The position numbers were made by a program, and so were the translations under genes. 64,000 nucleotides of DNA from Cryptomeria japonica. Lineage: Eukaryota > Streptophyta > Pinopsida > Cupressales > Cupressaceae. The notes beneath the pieces were generated by a model. That model saw only the letters and a list, made by a program, of their open reading frames with translations, made no database searches and was not told where the DNA came from. Below are positions 39,828 to 51,155 of the stretch, in pieces. Every line of letters starts with the position of its first letter. Positions within the stretch are counted from its first letter, which is position 1. Where the stretch lies: NCBI RefSeq assembly GCF_030272615.1, contig NC_081410.1:571837241-571901240 (forward strand), in the 5' to 3' direction.

Positions 39828-40045
39828 GCAGCGCGTACGCGGTTTTAAAATTTTAAATTCCCGCGTTGGCACTTAGGTTTGTTCTTCCCGAGCCTTGAAA
39901 AGGTAGTGCGTACGCATTGCTTTTAGGAAAATGAGCGCATACGTGCTACGCCTAGGAAAATGAGCGCGTACGTGCTGCTTATAGGAAAATGAGCGCGTAT
40001 GCGCTAATAATCCAAATAAAACCGCGTATGCGGTGCCTGGTAAAA
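39828..40045. repeat. Left subterminal repeats of H
   Basis: Six variants of agcgcgtacgtgctgctt occur here (for example at about 39830, 39905, 39931, 39961, 39991 and 40021), several preceded by taggaaaatg. The related right-hand set is at 47683-47820. Such clusters near both ends are typical of transposase-binding regions. Confidence 0.8.
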
Positions 40046-40161
40046 AAAGTTTTTAAAAAAAAATTGGGTCTCATTTACCTGTAAATCACGTTTTTAACTT
40101 TGTTTTTTCCCCATTTTCTCACCTAAACTATGAACGGGGTGCTAAATTTGTCCTCCAGGCT

Positions 40162-42773
40162 ATGGATCAAGGTTAGTTTTTTTTTATTTTTGTCTTTCTT
40201 TCTGGTTTATGCAATTTGTTTTACATTTTGAATTTAATTTCATTAATTTTTATTAGGTTTTTTCATTTTTTGTTTCAAAAACCAGATTCTTCTAATCCAG
40301 AACAAGAACAACCAAATGCACCTCCTGAAAACCCACAAGAACAACCAAATGCACCTCTTGAAAACACACAAGAACAACCCCCAATTCCTCCTTTTGACTG
40401 TACAGCCGAAACATAGGAAGAATTAATTAATCAGTTAGGACAAAATACGTCTAAAATCAATAGACTGATTGTAAAATTGAAAACTTCTAAACTTGACCAT
40501 CATCAATCCCTCGCCACTAGCCTAGAAACATTAGCTAGTGGTGCCATAGCTGTTTCCACATAAATTACAAAATGGGGAAGCTTTAGGGATAGGTGTCGTC
40601 AATTCTATGCCAATGGGCTATCATACAGTGGAGTAAAAAACAAAAATATTTCTAAACAACAAATATGTGCCCTTTTTGTTGATCCCAAAACTGGCCAGTC
40701 ATTACCTCTTAATGCAAAGAGGTTTCCCATACATTGGTGTACCAATGCGTAGATGAAGAATCTTTTTTGTTAGAGGTGGTGGATGGTCTTTGATGATCCA
40801 CCTTGTAATAATTATGAGGTGCCATTGTATTTTTTGAGAAAAATATATATTGTGAGTTTGTGCTCAATGTACGACCAAACTCACAATATGGTAGAGGTGG
40901 TGGCTCTGCCCAAGATAGACCTGGAGCCCGTAGGTGATTAGCCGCGGAGAGTCACTGCCCCCTAGCACCCAAACCCAAGGTGCATCAGGCTGTCCCATTA
41001 GAGCTGAAAGAGTCGATGGAGCTACAGACTCTTCAGGTGGCCACAACATTGACTGGTGCCATCATCTAGCATGGGACGTCATTAGCACACCCTATTGTAT
41101 TGGATGATGATCCGTTAGAGGGCGACATAGAGCCCATCGAGCATATGTGTGTCAGTTGCTCGGGGATATGCTCGGGGATAGATGATGTAGCCGGTGCAGA
41201 TGGATCCTCATATCATCTGTGCACAATTTGCGGTTGTAGATGCTAGGCTCACACGATTGAGGATGTCGCGCTGACAGATGAGTTGATGGACATGGTGTTT
41301 GCCCATGAGCCACAGACACAGGAATGTTGATTTGAATTCATAACATTTTATTTATTAGTCACTTTAAATTTGTAATTACATAAATGAATTTTCATTTATA
41401 CATCGATTTAAATTGAGACAAATAATATGCATTTCAGGATGCAACAATGGTATCCCATACACCTCCCCCAGTTACTATAGCTGCAACTTCGATGCCTGAG
41501 GTATAAATTTTGTAACATGTTAAAATAGAATAGTACACTTTGAATTCAAAAAAATACAAGATATACTAACTATCTTTAATGATTGGTCCAATTTCTGGTT
41601 TGTAGGTGTTGACAGGGGACGAAATGTCCCAGATTGATGACATCACGCTCTCGGCGATTGATTTTGGCCTACAAGGCTATACGGTATCATATTTTGTACA
41701 ACTCTTTTTATGTATTGTTTTGATGGAATATGCAAGTCATTTCATTTTAGATTTTTAAAATTATGTTTAATTTATTATCTGTACTAATATCTCATGTTAA
41801 TTTTCTATTTTTAGGGCACCCCCTCCACGTCTAGGGCTCATCCTAAGAAAAAGAATTCCTCGAAGACGCCAAAACATGTGAAGAAGGTAATTGAACACAT
41901 TTTTAGTTGTACAATTGTTTGAAAATGTTGAAATCAAGTATTAGTTGGGGTTTGTAGATTGATTAGTGTTTTTTGTCTATTTTACATGTATAGCGGCTAT
42001 TGAGCTTTGTGGATATGTTGAATGCACTTGATTCGCCCGTAGATCAAGAGAGGGCGGAGGTATGTATCTCTACTTTATTTTCTTGATTTCATGATTATAT
42101 GCACGCGTACATGTGAACTTGTGATATATTATAATCTTATAATTTTTTCATACAAGAAATATCCATACCTATTTCGTCAATGGTGAACCCTCCTCCTTGC
42201 ACTGGAGAAGCATATCAGGATCCGGTACACTTTTGTTTGATATGTAAAATTAATTGTTTTAAACCTTCAATACTTATCATTATATTAATTGTATTTAATC
42301 TTTGTACATTTTTTGTATAGGTAATAGCAACTGTTTCTACATCGATGGTGAGCCATCCTTAGTCCATTGAAGAAGTATCTCAGGCACAGGTACGCCATTG
42401 TTCTCTATATTATAGCTTTTAAGTGTTTTTGATATATTTATGTTAGTACATTGTATTAATTGTACATTTAATCTACAATAGACTCCTTCGCGGTACGACC
42501 ATAACGTGGATCCATTTAAGTATGTCTTCAAGAAAACTCCTACGAGTGACAAGGAGAGGAGAGCGAAGACATTAGCTCCTAGATCAGTTGATGAGGTAAT
42601 CTACATTTCAATTGCAAAGGAATTAAAGTTAAATGCATAGTTATGTTGTTAATTGTGAATTATTTTCTACAAAAGAATTCTAACTTGGCTTTTGAATTGT
42701 GGTTTTGCAGCCATCTATAGAGCCACATACTGTGTCGAAGAGGCTTGATTTTGATGATCCACCACAAGTTTAG
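40162..42773 (+). pseudogene. Spliced accessory gene of transposon H, decayed
   Basis: Proposed exons: 40162-40171 (ATG), 40286 to about 41327, 41438-41500, 41606-41683, 41815-41886, 41994-42059, 42157-42224, 42321-42389, 42482-42595, 42711-42773 (TAG). Most junctions show AG|...|GT and most small exons are multiples of three. Exon 1 joins exon 2 in frame across a split aspartate codon. The product starts with PEQEQPNAPPEN-type repeats, then a region with NQLGQNTSKINRLIVKLKTS and FVDPKTGQSLPLNAKRFP. It continues to a Cys-rich stretch (CVSCSGIC ... CTICGCRC, about 41146-41250) after a one-base shift near 40965. Several TAG and one TAA codons interrupt it. Three exons share a SMVS-P pattern, suggesting exon duplication. 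It is probably a second transposon protein. Function is unknown. Confidence 0.55.
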
Positions 42774-43289
42774 GATCATATAGTGTTAGTTTTGGTCATA
42801 AAATGACCAATACATGTAGATATATTCTACATTTTTATTGTATATCGATTTGGACATGGCATATGCCACATTTTTGTAATACTTGTATTGACTTGGCAGA
42901 CATGCCTTTTTTTATATATATAAATATTGATATTCGATCCAATAAATGTGTAATGAGTTCATTATTTTGTATTCGTTGTATTTTGTGGTTGTCCTTTTAT
43001 AAATTTAAATGAATATTTGCCTATGTAATCAACAATATGAATATAAACAACAAAAATATATGATATAAAGCATTGCAATCGTGGAATATGATTTGATAAA
43101 ATTTCTAAAATGTTGAATTAACCCTACAAAACTCCTTGTATTCAGTTCATTATTGTGTATTCGCTGTATTTGGTGGCTGCCCTTTTATAAATTTAAATGA
43201 ATATTTGCATATGTAATTAACGATATGAATATAAACAATAAAAATCGACAATATGAATATAAACAACAATGTGTTTGGTGCGAGAGCAC

Positions 43290-44690
43290 CCTCACGCTCG
43301 CAATGGTCAAATTATGTTTGTTGTGTGCACAAACCAACATCGCGAGTGTGTCTGGGTGGGTAGGTTTACACTAGGCATGGCCTTGTCATGCATCCCAAAG
43401 AACTAGAACGTCTAGAGTCATATCCTACTGGTGCGATCTCTCAAGTGCCCTGAGTCCAAAAAATTATCAAAAATTGACAGACTGTTTCTTCCAATCCACA
43501 ATACATACGATCGATCTGTTTGATCCTGTGGGGTCACGTGAGGCTCCTCTACAATGGCCTATCTCGGTTTTCGATGACTCGAAGCCATTTTCAATTAGTA
43601 GCATTTTTTTGCCTGCTCCAAAAACCGTCAGTTGCTTGCAAGGAAAAGTTGCAAGATTGGTTAGAATTGATTATGTTCGTCGTGTGTAAAAAACGACATC
43701 GTGAGCATGTCTGGGTGGGCAGGTTTACGCTAGGCATGGCCCTGTCATGCATCCCAAAGCACCAGAATGTCGAGAGTCATACCCTACCGGTGCGATCTCT
43801 CAAGTGCTTTGAGTCTAGAAAATTGTCAAAATTTGACAGACTATTTCTTCCAATCCACGACACATACGGTCGATCTGTTTGATCCCATGGGGTCACGTGA
43901 GGTTCCTCTACAATGCCTTATCTTGGTTTTTGATGAATTAGAGCCATTTTCAATTAGTAGCATTTTTTCACCTGCTCCAAAAACCGTCATTTGCTTGCAA
44001 GGAAAAGTTGCAAGATTGGCTAGAATTGATTCGGTTCGTCTTATGCACAAACCGACATTGTGAATGCGTCCAAGTGGGTAGGTTTATGCTAGGCATGGCC
44101 CTGTCATGCATCCCAAAGAACTAGAATGTTGAGAGTCATATCCTACCAGTGCGATCTCTCAAGTGTCTTGAGTCCAAACAATTGTCAAAATTTGACGGAC
44201 TGTTTCTTCCAATCCATGACACATACAATCAATCTGTTTGATCCTATGGGGTCATGTGAGGCTCCTCTACAATGGCCTATCTCAGTTTTCGATGACTCAG
44301 AGCCATTTTTCAATTAGTAGCATTTTTTCGCCTGCTCCAAAAACCGTCAGTTGCTTGCAAGGAAAAGTTGCAAGATTGGCTAGAATTGATTATGTTCGTC
44401 GTGTACACAAACCAACATTGTGAGCACGTTCAGGTGGGCAGGTTTACACTAGGCATGGCCTTGTCGTGCATCCCAAAGCACCAGAACGTCGAGAGTCATA
44501 CCCTACCAGTGCGATCTCTCAAGTGTCCTATGTCCAAAAAATTGTCAAAATTTGACAGACTGTTTCTTCTAATCCACAACACATACGGTCGATCTGTTTG
44601 ATCCTGTGGGGTCACATGAGGCTCCTCTACAATGGCCTATCTCAGTTTTTGACAGCTTGGAGCCATTTTCAATTAGTAGCATTTTTTCAC
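43290..44690. repeat. 360 bp tandem repeat, about four copies
   Basis: The phrase tgctccaaaaaccgtc recurs at about 43615, 43975 and 44335, and tttcttccaatcca at about 43486, 43846 and 44206, giving a period of about 360 bp. The repeats carry parallel open frames that are shadows of the unit. The array begins exactly where the minus-strand transposase frame loses its expected continuation. Confidence 0.9.
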
Positions 44691-46472
44691 TTAAACTATC
44701 ATAGAAAACTTTAAAGCATCCTTGTACAAACTCCAATGAATGAGTACGATCATCACTTATGTAGAAATGATACTCTCTTACAACCTTTCTATCCTCCTCT
44801 ATGCTATCATCTGCATGCATGAATGCTATGTGTACAAAAATAGAAACTTGTGTAGAGTGATAATACATGGATTCCACTTCATTTTGAGGTTGTAGTGTAT
44901 AATTTTCAGCGAAATCAACGATAGAGATAATGGTGCCAAGAGGAAATGCATCCTTACATAACTTGAATTTCTCATTTAACCATCGAGCCTTATGTGTATG
45001 CATTATGTACTCATAAACTAGTTTCTCTTGAAACATTTTCATAAATTGAGCTACACATATATCATTTTTCACTAGCTCACATCTCTTCAAATCTTTTCCA
45101 TCTTTAACTCCATATGTGACTATCTTGTATTTTCTGAAAGAAACTAGTTTCGTACCAATTTCATGTGTGCTCTCCAAATGTATGCATCTTGGTAAACGTT
45201 TCAAACCACCACATATAGCATAAGAACCTTCCAAACAAGGCATCTTATAATAAATGCAACCATCATGTCTATTACATAGCACACTTGAAATAAATTCTCT
45301 TGCCGACTTAGGAGGTGCTTGTATATTACATTCCTGCAAAACATCGTTAGTGTGGAAAGTAGAACAAATATGATGAAAAATATCATAATGCATGGAAAAT
45401 TCAATATGCATCCTACAATAACACGTGGTGCATACATGATTAATCTTAATATAAAAACGTTTTGCCATTTCAAAAAATCTTTGAGAAATTTTTATTTGAG
45501 GAAACTTTTGAAGGAATCTTTCATAAAATTTAGTTTGAGTCATATCCAAATAGTGTTTCTCATGTGGCTCATGATTTTTAGACCCAATTCATCTTCTAAC
45601 AACATCTCTTTGGTTGGGCGATACTCTTGTGTTGTCATGCCAAAAATTTTCAATTAATGTTTTTAGTGCATCTACAACAACCTTGTCTTTGCGTGGTAGT
45701 CTACCCGAGAATGCCCAAAGAGAATTATTGTTAGGTTCCTCTATTTGTTCTCGCCTCTTTAATGCTTTACTTAATGTTGTTCTACTAACGTTTAATGACT
45801 TACTTGTTTTGCTTATCAAACGATATTTTTTTATTTTCTTGCTCATTATGGTTGATGTAATGACACATTAGAATCTTTACTACGTGATTTTGAACCAATA
45901 GATTGATATGCATCAAATAGATTTTTGACAATAGTTCTTTCACTGTTACTTTCAGATGATCTTAGGCCTAGAATTTTCATTGTCTCTTTAAAATTCAAAT
46001 TTTTAATCATTTGAACAATTAATTGACATCTTGCAGTTTGATTTAAGTTTTTTAAATAGTTTTGCCATATTATTTTAACCATTCTCCTACAAGTTCGTTC
46101 ATTCATTTTATTGGGCATTGACTTCAATATATTCTCATCAATGTCAATTAGATACTTTGGTTTCCTACGAATGATTCTAGGAGGTGTTAACATTGGTACA
46201 TTATGTACATTCAATTCATCAAGTAGAGAAGGTGTAATATGTTCATCATTTAATTGATTATTCAATGCGGTATCTTCTTTAATTGCATTAGGTTCAAATG
46301 GTAAATTATCAAATGTTTCTTCTTCAATTGCATTAGGTTCAAATGGTAAATTATCAAATGTTTCTTCTTCAATTGCATTAGGTGCATTATATTCATTTGG
46401 TAAATTGAATTGAGATGTTGAGGTTGACATACCTTCTTCTCCCATTGTTCTTATGTCACGCAATTTCTTCAT
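44569..46472 (-). pseudogene. Transposase-like protein of transposon H, broken and truncated
   Basis: Three frames follow each other on the minus strand: 46472-45846 (208 aa, acidic N-terminus with a duplicated FEPNAIEEETFDNLP segment), then after a one-base shift 45846-45589 (basic, VSRTTLSKALKRREQ, helix-turn-helix-like), then past a TGA at 45589 the segment to about 44690. This last part has Cys/His pairs (CTTCYCRMHIEF) and the phrases VDFAENYTLQPQNEVESM (D codon near 44917) and FYISDDRTHS (about 44750), which look like the first acidic positions of a DDE-type catalytic domain. The last part, with the third acidic residue, is missing: the frame runs into the 360 bp repeats. I infer a DDE transposase; the family name is not known to me. 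The start may lie in the N gap. Confidence 0.6.
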
Positions 46473-46522
46473 AGGTTGCCTTTGTCTTTCCTTTTGAGCC
46501 TCTCATTGTTCCATCGTTCCTC

Positions 46523-47022
46523 NNNNNNNNNNNNNNNNNNNNNNNNNNNNNNNNNNNNNNNNNNNNNNNNNNNNNNNNNNNNNNNNNNNNNNNNNNNNNN
46601 NNNNNNNNNNNNNNNNNNNNNNNNNNNNNNNNNNNNNNNNNNNNNNNNNNNNNNNNNNNNNNNNNNNNNNNNNNNNNNNNNNNNNNNNNNNNNNNNNNNN
46701 NNNNNNNNNNNNNNNNNNNNNNNNNNNNNNNNNNNNNNNNNNNNNNNNNNNNNNNNNNNNNNNNNNNNNNNNNNNNNNNNNNNNNNNNNNNNNNNNNNNN
46801 NNNNNNNNNNNNNNNNNNNNNNNNNNNNNNNNNNNNNNNNNNNNNNNNNNNNNNNNNNNNNNNNNNNNNNNNNNNNNNNNNNNNNNNNNNNNNNNNNNNN
46901 NNNNNNNNNNNNNNNNNNNNNNNNNNNNNNNNNNNNNNNNNNNNNNNNNNNNNNNNNNNNNNNNNNNNNNNNNNNNNNNNNNNNNNNNNNNNNNNNNNNN
47001 NNNNNNNNNNNNNNNNNNNNNN
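46523..47022. other. Assembly gap (500 N)
   Basis: Exactly 500 Ns, so the true length is probably unknown. It lies in transposon H upstream of the transposase-like frame. Open frames across it are artefacts. Confidence 0.98.
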
Positions 47023-47431
47023 CTACAGGAGATCATCTATGTTACTCTCCCTCTTTCTCTTCCTACCTATTGTTTTCTTTTGAAAAACATATTGCAGGTA
47101 CTCTGACTCATCATGTTGCTTTGTTGACAATATTTTCCACATTTGCTCTGCTCAGTAAAAACACATTCGAGAAGAATATTGCTATAGGTTTCCTTGTTTG
47201 TCATGATAATACACCCGTGGTTCAATTTCAAACCCTATTCCTCCTATTCAATATACGCACAAAAATCCATCAGTCAATTTTTTTAGGAGAGGATACATGA
47301 TAAAAATTAAAGAGGAAGTTGCAGACAAGAAATAAACTCACTTACTTCTATAGAAGTGTAGACACAGTTGTAGTGGGGTATGGAGGGAGAGAAGAAGAGA
47401 AAGAGGGAAGGGGTATGGAGGAAGGGAGAAG

Positions 47432-47437
<6 letters not shown>

Positions 47438-47498
<61 letters not shown>

Positions 47499-47690
47499 TG
47501 TATGCGTTTGAGAGGGAGAGACGATACACTTACATGTGTATATATGTTTAATATATTATATATATACATATATTATATGTATATAAACATATTATATATA
47601 CAATGTCATATTATACACATATTATATATTACATATATTATATGTATATACACATATTATACATAGAATATCATATTATACAATAGCACG
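47438..47690. repeat. (GA)n microsatellite and TA-rich repeats
   Basis: A pure GA run at about 47438-47494 is followed by degenerate TATATGTATA/CATATTATA repeats at 47537-47680. Open frames in all phases of the GA run are artefacts. Confidence 0.92.
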
Positions 47691-47820
47691 TATGCGCTGT
47701 TTATAGTAAAGGTAGTGCGTACATGTTGTTTATAGGGAAACAAGCGCGTACGTGCTTCTTACACTATAAGTACCCTGCACGCGCTTTTTAAACCATAATT
47801 ACCTCGTATGCGCTTTTGAC
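47683..47820. repeat. Right subterminal repeats of H
   Basis: Five variants (agcacgtatgcgctg, agtgcgtacatgttg, agcgcgtacgtgcttctt, tgcacgcgctttt, cgtatgcgctttt) match the left set at 39828-40045. Confidence 0.8.
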
Positions 47821-47829
47821 TGTTTAGGC

Positions 47830-49000
47830 TTGGAAATAGGCCTGGATGACAAAGCTACGGATTGGAAGTTTGATTTCCCTCCATTTCTCTCATTTTTGAC
47901 ATGTTTTATTTTATCAACTTAGTTTATCGACTTTGTCATCATTAGGTTTACACTTCATAAAGTGGGTATTTCTAAAATTGCCACCATATTTTCACCCATC
48001 TTCTGAGCTTTCTAACCATATAATTTGTTTTCAATTTGAACAACAATAACATATTATTATTGAATTTCTTTTACTAGTGTCTCCATAGTTCTCACAGACA
48101 TAGGTGCACCATTTTTTGAATAAATTTTGATACACTTATCCAAATTTAAAAAAAAATTATATATTATTGTAGTGCACTTGATTCTTTACAATTTAAAAAA
48201 AAAAAAATTGTATTTTCGATTTGTTTAGTGCAACTTATGCTTCATGCACGAACAGGTACCAAATTTTCAGGATGTGCTCGATTGGAAAAATCATAAAAAA
48301 CAAAATACTCAACAAAAAATTACAAAAAAATACACATCTTCTAGTGCTCAATCTTAACTATCTTTCTGCCAAAGGATTTGTCAAAATACTAAATCTAACT
48401 ATGACTTTTTTGAAGCGCATGTCAGACACTATGTTATGTTTTTTAGAAAAAAATAGGGTTAGTTTTTCATGCATGAAGGATTTGACCCCCTTAATCTTAT
48501 CCAATTTTGAAAAAGTTTAGTAGTTTGGAAACTAGATTCAGAGTAATACAATATTTGTTCTTTGATTATCTTCATATCTTGAGTATATGACTTTCAAATT
48601 AAAAAAAAGTGTCCACTTATACCCCCCTTTTTGACCACCATCTTTGTGCACTTACCCAAATACAAAAAAATAGTCTATGTATCTTGTTATTTTATTTTAG
48701 GTGATGGATTTATTCTACATTCCATTGTATTCTTTCATTTGACTTCTCCACTTTTAGCATTCTATTTTCTTAATTACAATATACTCTTATGTTTTTGTGT
48801 TCTTTATTAATTTTAGCAAGTATTTTGTTTTTGGGTTTTATTTTTGTATGATAATGAAAATTTATTAGGTTATTGCTTTCATTTTATTCTTCTTGAAGTA
48901 ATACATCCTTAGATTTTAATATCATATTGTTCTACACCATGCCTTTCTATATATTATTTAGGCTTACTTGAATATTCAACTAGTCCTTGTTTGCTATTTT
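47830..49000. other. Right arm of H and intergenic DNA, no gene
   Basis: AT-rich sequence. The right inverted repeat of H is at about 48609-48658. The plus-strand frame near 48221-48520 has no recognisable feature. Beyond 48658 lies non-coding sequence up to the LTR at 49001. Confidence 0.6.
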
Positions 49001-49283
49001 TGGGTATATGAAGCCCAACAGTCACATGTTTATTTGTCTTCCCTAGAAGACCCCTCATTTCATATTTGATATGTTTATATAAATGGCTGTGTGCAGCCCA
49101 TAGATGATGTATTGTGTAATTGGATATTGGTAAATAAGAATTCTCCCTACATTTCTGGTGGATGTAGCCACTTAGTGGTGAACCACGTTAATCTTGTGTC
49201 TTGAGTTCTTTGTTGCGTCTATTATTCTTTCTATTGTTTTTGTTCATTATTATGTGTTTTCTCTACTCATTTTTTAACTAACA

Positions 49284-49297
49284 ATTGGTATCATAGC
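49284..49297 (+). other. Primer binding site of the gag-only element
   Basis: attggtatcatagc differs from the initiator-Met PBS by one base (t for g) and directly follows the LTR end. Confidence 0.75.
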
Positions 49298-49360
49298 TTA
49301 GGTGAAGTGATTGAGAAGAGATGGATAAGGTAGCTAGATAAAGGATTGAAAATTCTCGAG

Positions 49361-50806
49361 ATGCAGAAGTTCAAAGTTAGAGAAATTAGTTGCTGGTATT
49401 GTGGCAAGCTAGGCCACGTAAAAATAAATTGTTGGTTTCTCGAGCAGGCTAAAAGGTAGCCAAAAGATGAAGACACTGATTTAGTTATCGAAGATTTTCT
49501 TGCAAATTTAGACTTGGTGGAGGGTAAAATTGTGCAAGCAAAAGTTAAAACAAACTGTCATGTTCATTGGTGGGATGGCTGAAAAAATGAGGAGACTTTG
49601 GCTAAAGAAGAAGAGGGTTTTAAGTATTCGTTGTTTGAAGATTTTCTTGATTCAACTGAAGAAGAGGATGTTGAAGAGGAGGACGTTGAAGTGAGTGAGG
49701 ATGAAGTTGAGGAAGTTGAGACCAAGACCCGGGAGAATTATGAAAAAGAAAAAATTATGAGGTTGAAGGAAGAGAATCTCCTACTCACTGACAAACTGAT
49801 TTGTATGGACCAGAAGTTGATGGTTTTGTGTCGCATCATGAATATTGAAAAAGATAAATTTGAGAAAGAATGGGATTTTTCTAAAGAGATTGTATTTCAG
49901 CAAGAGGAAAGTGATGGGAAGCTCCTGACAGAGGACTCTTTCCTCACAAAAATGTATGCCTTGTTGATAGGAAAACCTTTCTTTGGTGGAAAGAATCCAC
50001 AAAAGGATTCGGGGTGCCTGGAGATTGAATATCCTAGGAGCGCAGGGATTATAGAGCTCATAGAGGTGGGAGAGACCCTCTGATTCAAGGCTGCGCAAGA
50101 TCCAAAAGACTTTAGAAAGGTTGAGGATAAGGTCTTTGAGGAAAATGAATTTCAAAAAGAACAAAAGGGTGGTGATTTATTGCTTCAGATTGCAGAAATA
50201 GAGGCAGCGTGGAATGCATTGATTGCAGGTATTGCACAAGTTTCTGCACAAAATACAACAAATTCATTTGACATGGAGTCCATTGGTGCAAGGTTTGGAG
50301 ATAGAAGCTCAAAATTAGATCTCATGGTAGCCCAATTGCATAAGAATATTGCATCTGGTGTTGGTCAAGTGAAGAGAGAACATGGGTTCCAATCTGGCTA
50401 GTTTGATGGTAGTAGTAATGATTCATTTGATTTGTTTATGTTGGATGTCGTGGGGCCAAATGAGAGTCAATGTGTTCTAGATGTGGGAAGTGAGGCAATC
50501 GTAAGAATTGGGAGTGATGTTTATAGGATATTCACACCTGTACGAGAGTTTTATATTTGGATATTAAAATCTGATAATGGTGATCTTCTAGATATTCTAT
50601 TACGGAGGAGCACAAGAGCAAGAGACTTTTATGGAGGAGTGTATTATGCATTTGCAGATAGTAGTGTTCCTGATTATGGATTACCGGATGAAGTAGTTAG
50701 AGAATATATTTTTAACTCTGATCTGACTTGGAGAAGATTAATTTGCACTATTCATGAACAAAGTTTGGCAATATTAAAATCTTCTCAAGAGCTGGTTGTA
50801 GTATGA
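49361..50806 (+). pseudogene. gag-like protein with CCHC knuckle
   Basis: A frame from ATG 49361 to TGA 50804-50806 carries the zinc knuckle CWYCGKLGHVKINC (about 49390-49431) close to its start. An acidic stretch follows (STEEEDVEEEDVEVSEDEVEE), then a coiled coil and a C-terminal part that looks globular (VREFYIWILKSDNGDLLDI). In-frame stops are TAG 49457, TGA 49580, TGA 50081 and TAG 50399; no frameshift is needed. The start may lie further 5', past a TAG at 49331. Gag with the knuckle at the N-terminal side is unusual, since it normally comes last. There is no pol. The protein would package its own RNA but depend on another element for reverse transcription. Confidence 0.72.
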
Positions 50807-51155
50807 GCCTTGGAATGGACATGCAGGGAATGTTACAAGCTGTGCCGGTTGGACTTCACAGGGGAGATTATTGGGTATATGAAGCCCAACTATCACATGG
50901 CTGTTTGTCTTCACCAGAAGACTCTTCATTTCATATTTGATATGTTTATATAAATAGCTGTGTGCAACCCATACATGATGTACTGTGTAATTGGATATTG
51001 GTTAATAAGAATTCTCCCTGCGTTTCTGGTGGATGTAGCCACTTAGTGGTGAACCACGTTAATCTTGTATCTTGAGTTCTTTATTGTGTCTATTATTCTT
51101 TCTGTTGTTTTTTGTTTATTATTATGTGTTTTCTCTTCTTGTTTTTAAACTAATA

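Larger units (their letters stand above)
39762..48658. mobile_element. Candidate DNA transposon H with two convergent genes
   Basis: The ends are inverted repeats: TGGGCGTGTGCACAAAGATGG from 39762 and, reading inward on the minus strand from 48658, TGGGTAAGTGCACAAAGATGG. Similarity extends through ggtca and gtggacac to about 45-50 bp. GCGCGTACG-type repeats lie inside both ends. Between them are a plus-strand spliced gene remnant (40162-42773), a 360 bp tandem array, and a minus-strand transposase-like gene (46472 to about 44690) upstream of which is the N gap. The target duplication is not clear (only aa is shared next to the ends). The superfamily is not identified. All coding is broken, so the copy is inactive. 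Confidence 0.68.
49001..51155 (+). mobile_element. Compact gag-only LTR element (TR-GAG type)
   Basis: LTRs at 49001-49283 (283 bp) and 50872-51155 (284 bp) match closely, starting TGGGTATATGAAGCC and ending AACTAACA (AACTAATA in the 3' copy). PBS attggtatcatagc follows at 49284 and the purine tract caggggagatta stands at 50859-50870. The 1.6 kb interior codes only for a gag-like protein with a zinc knuckle. This matches the described class of terminal-repeat retrotransposons with a GAG domain. No matching 5 bp duplication is visible (atttt against cctat). TATA boxes are at about 49077 and 50947. Confidence 0.88.

Noticed and set aside
43474-44601. Series of similar 60-120 codon frames on both strands
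   Set aside because: They repeat with the 360 bp tandem unit and shift frame between copies.
46476-47300. Long frames on both strands through the N block
   Set aside because: Unknown bases; artefact of the gap.
47319-47666. Frames across the GA microsatellite
   Set aside because: Simple-sequence artefact.
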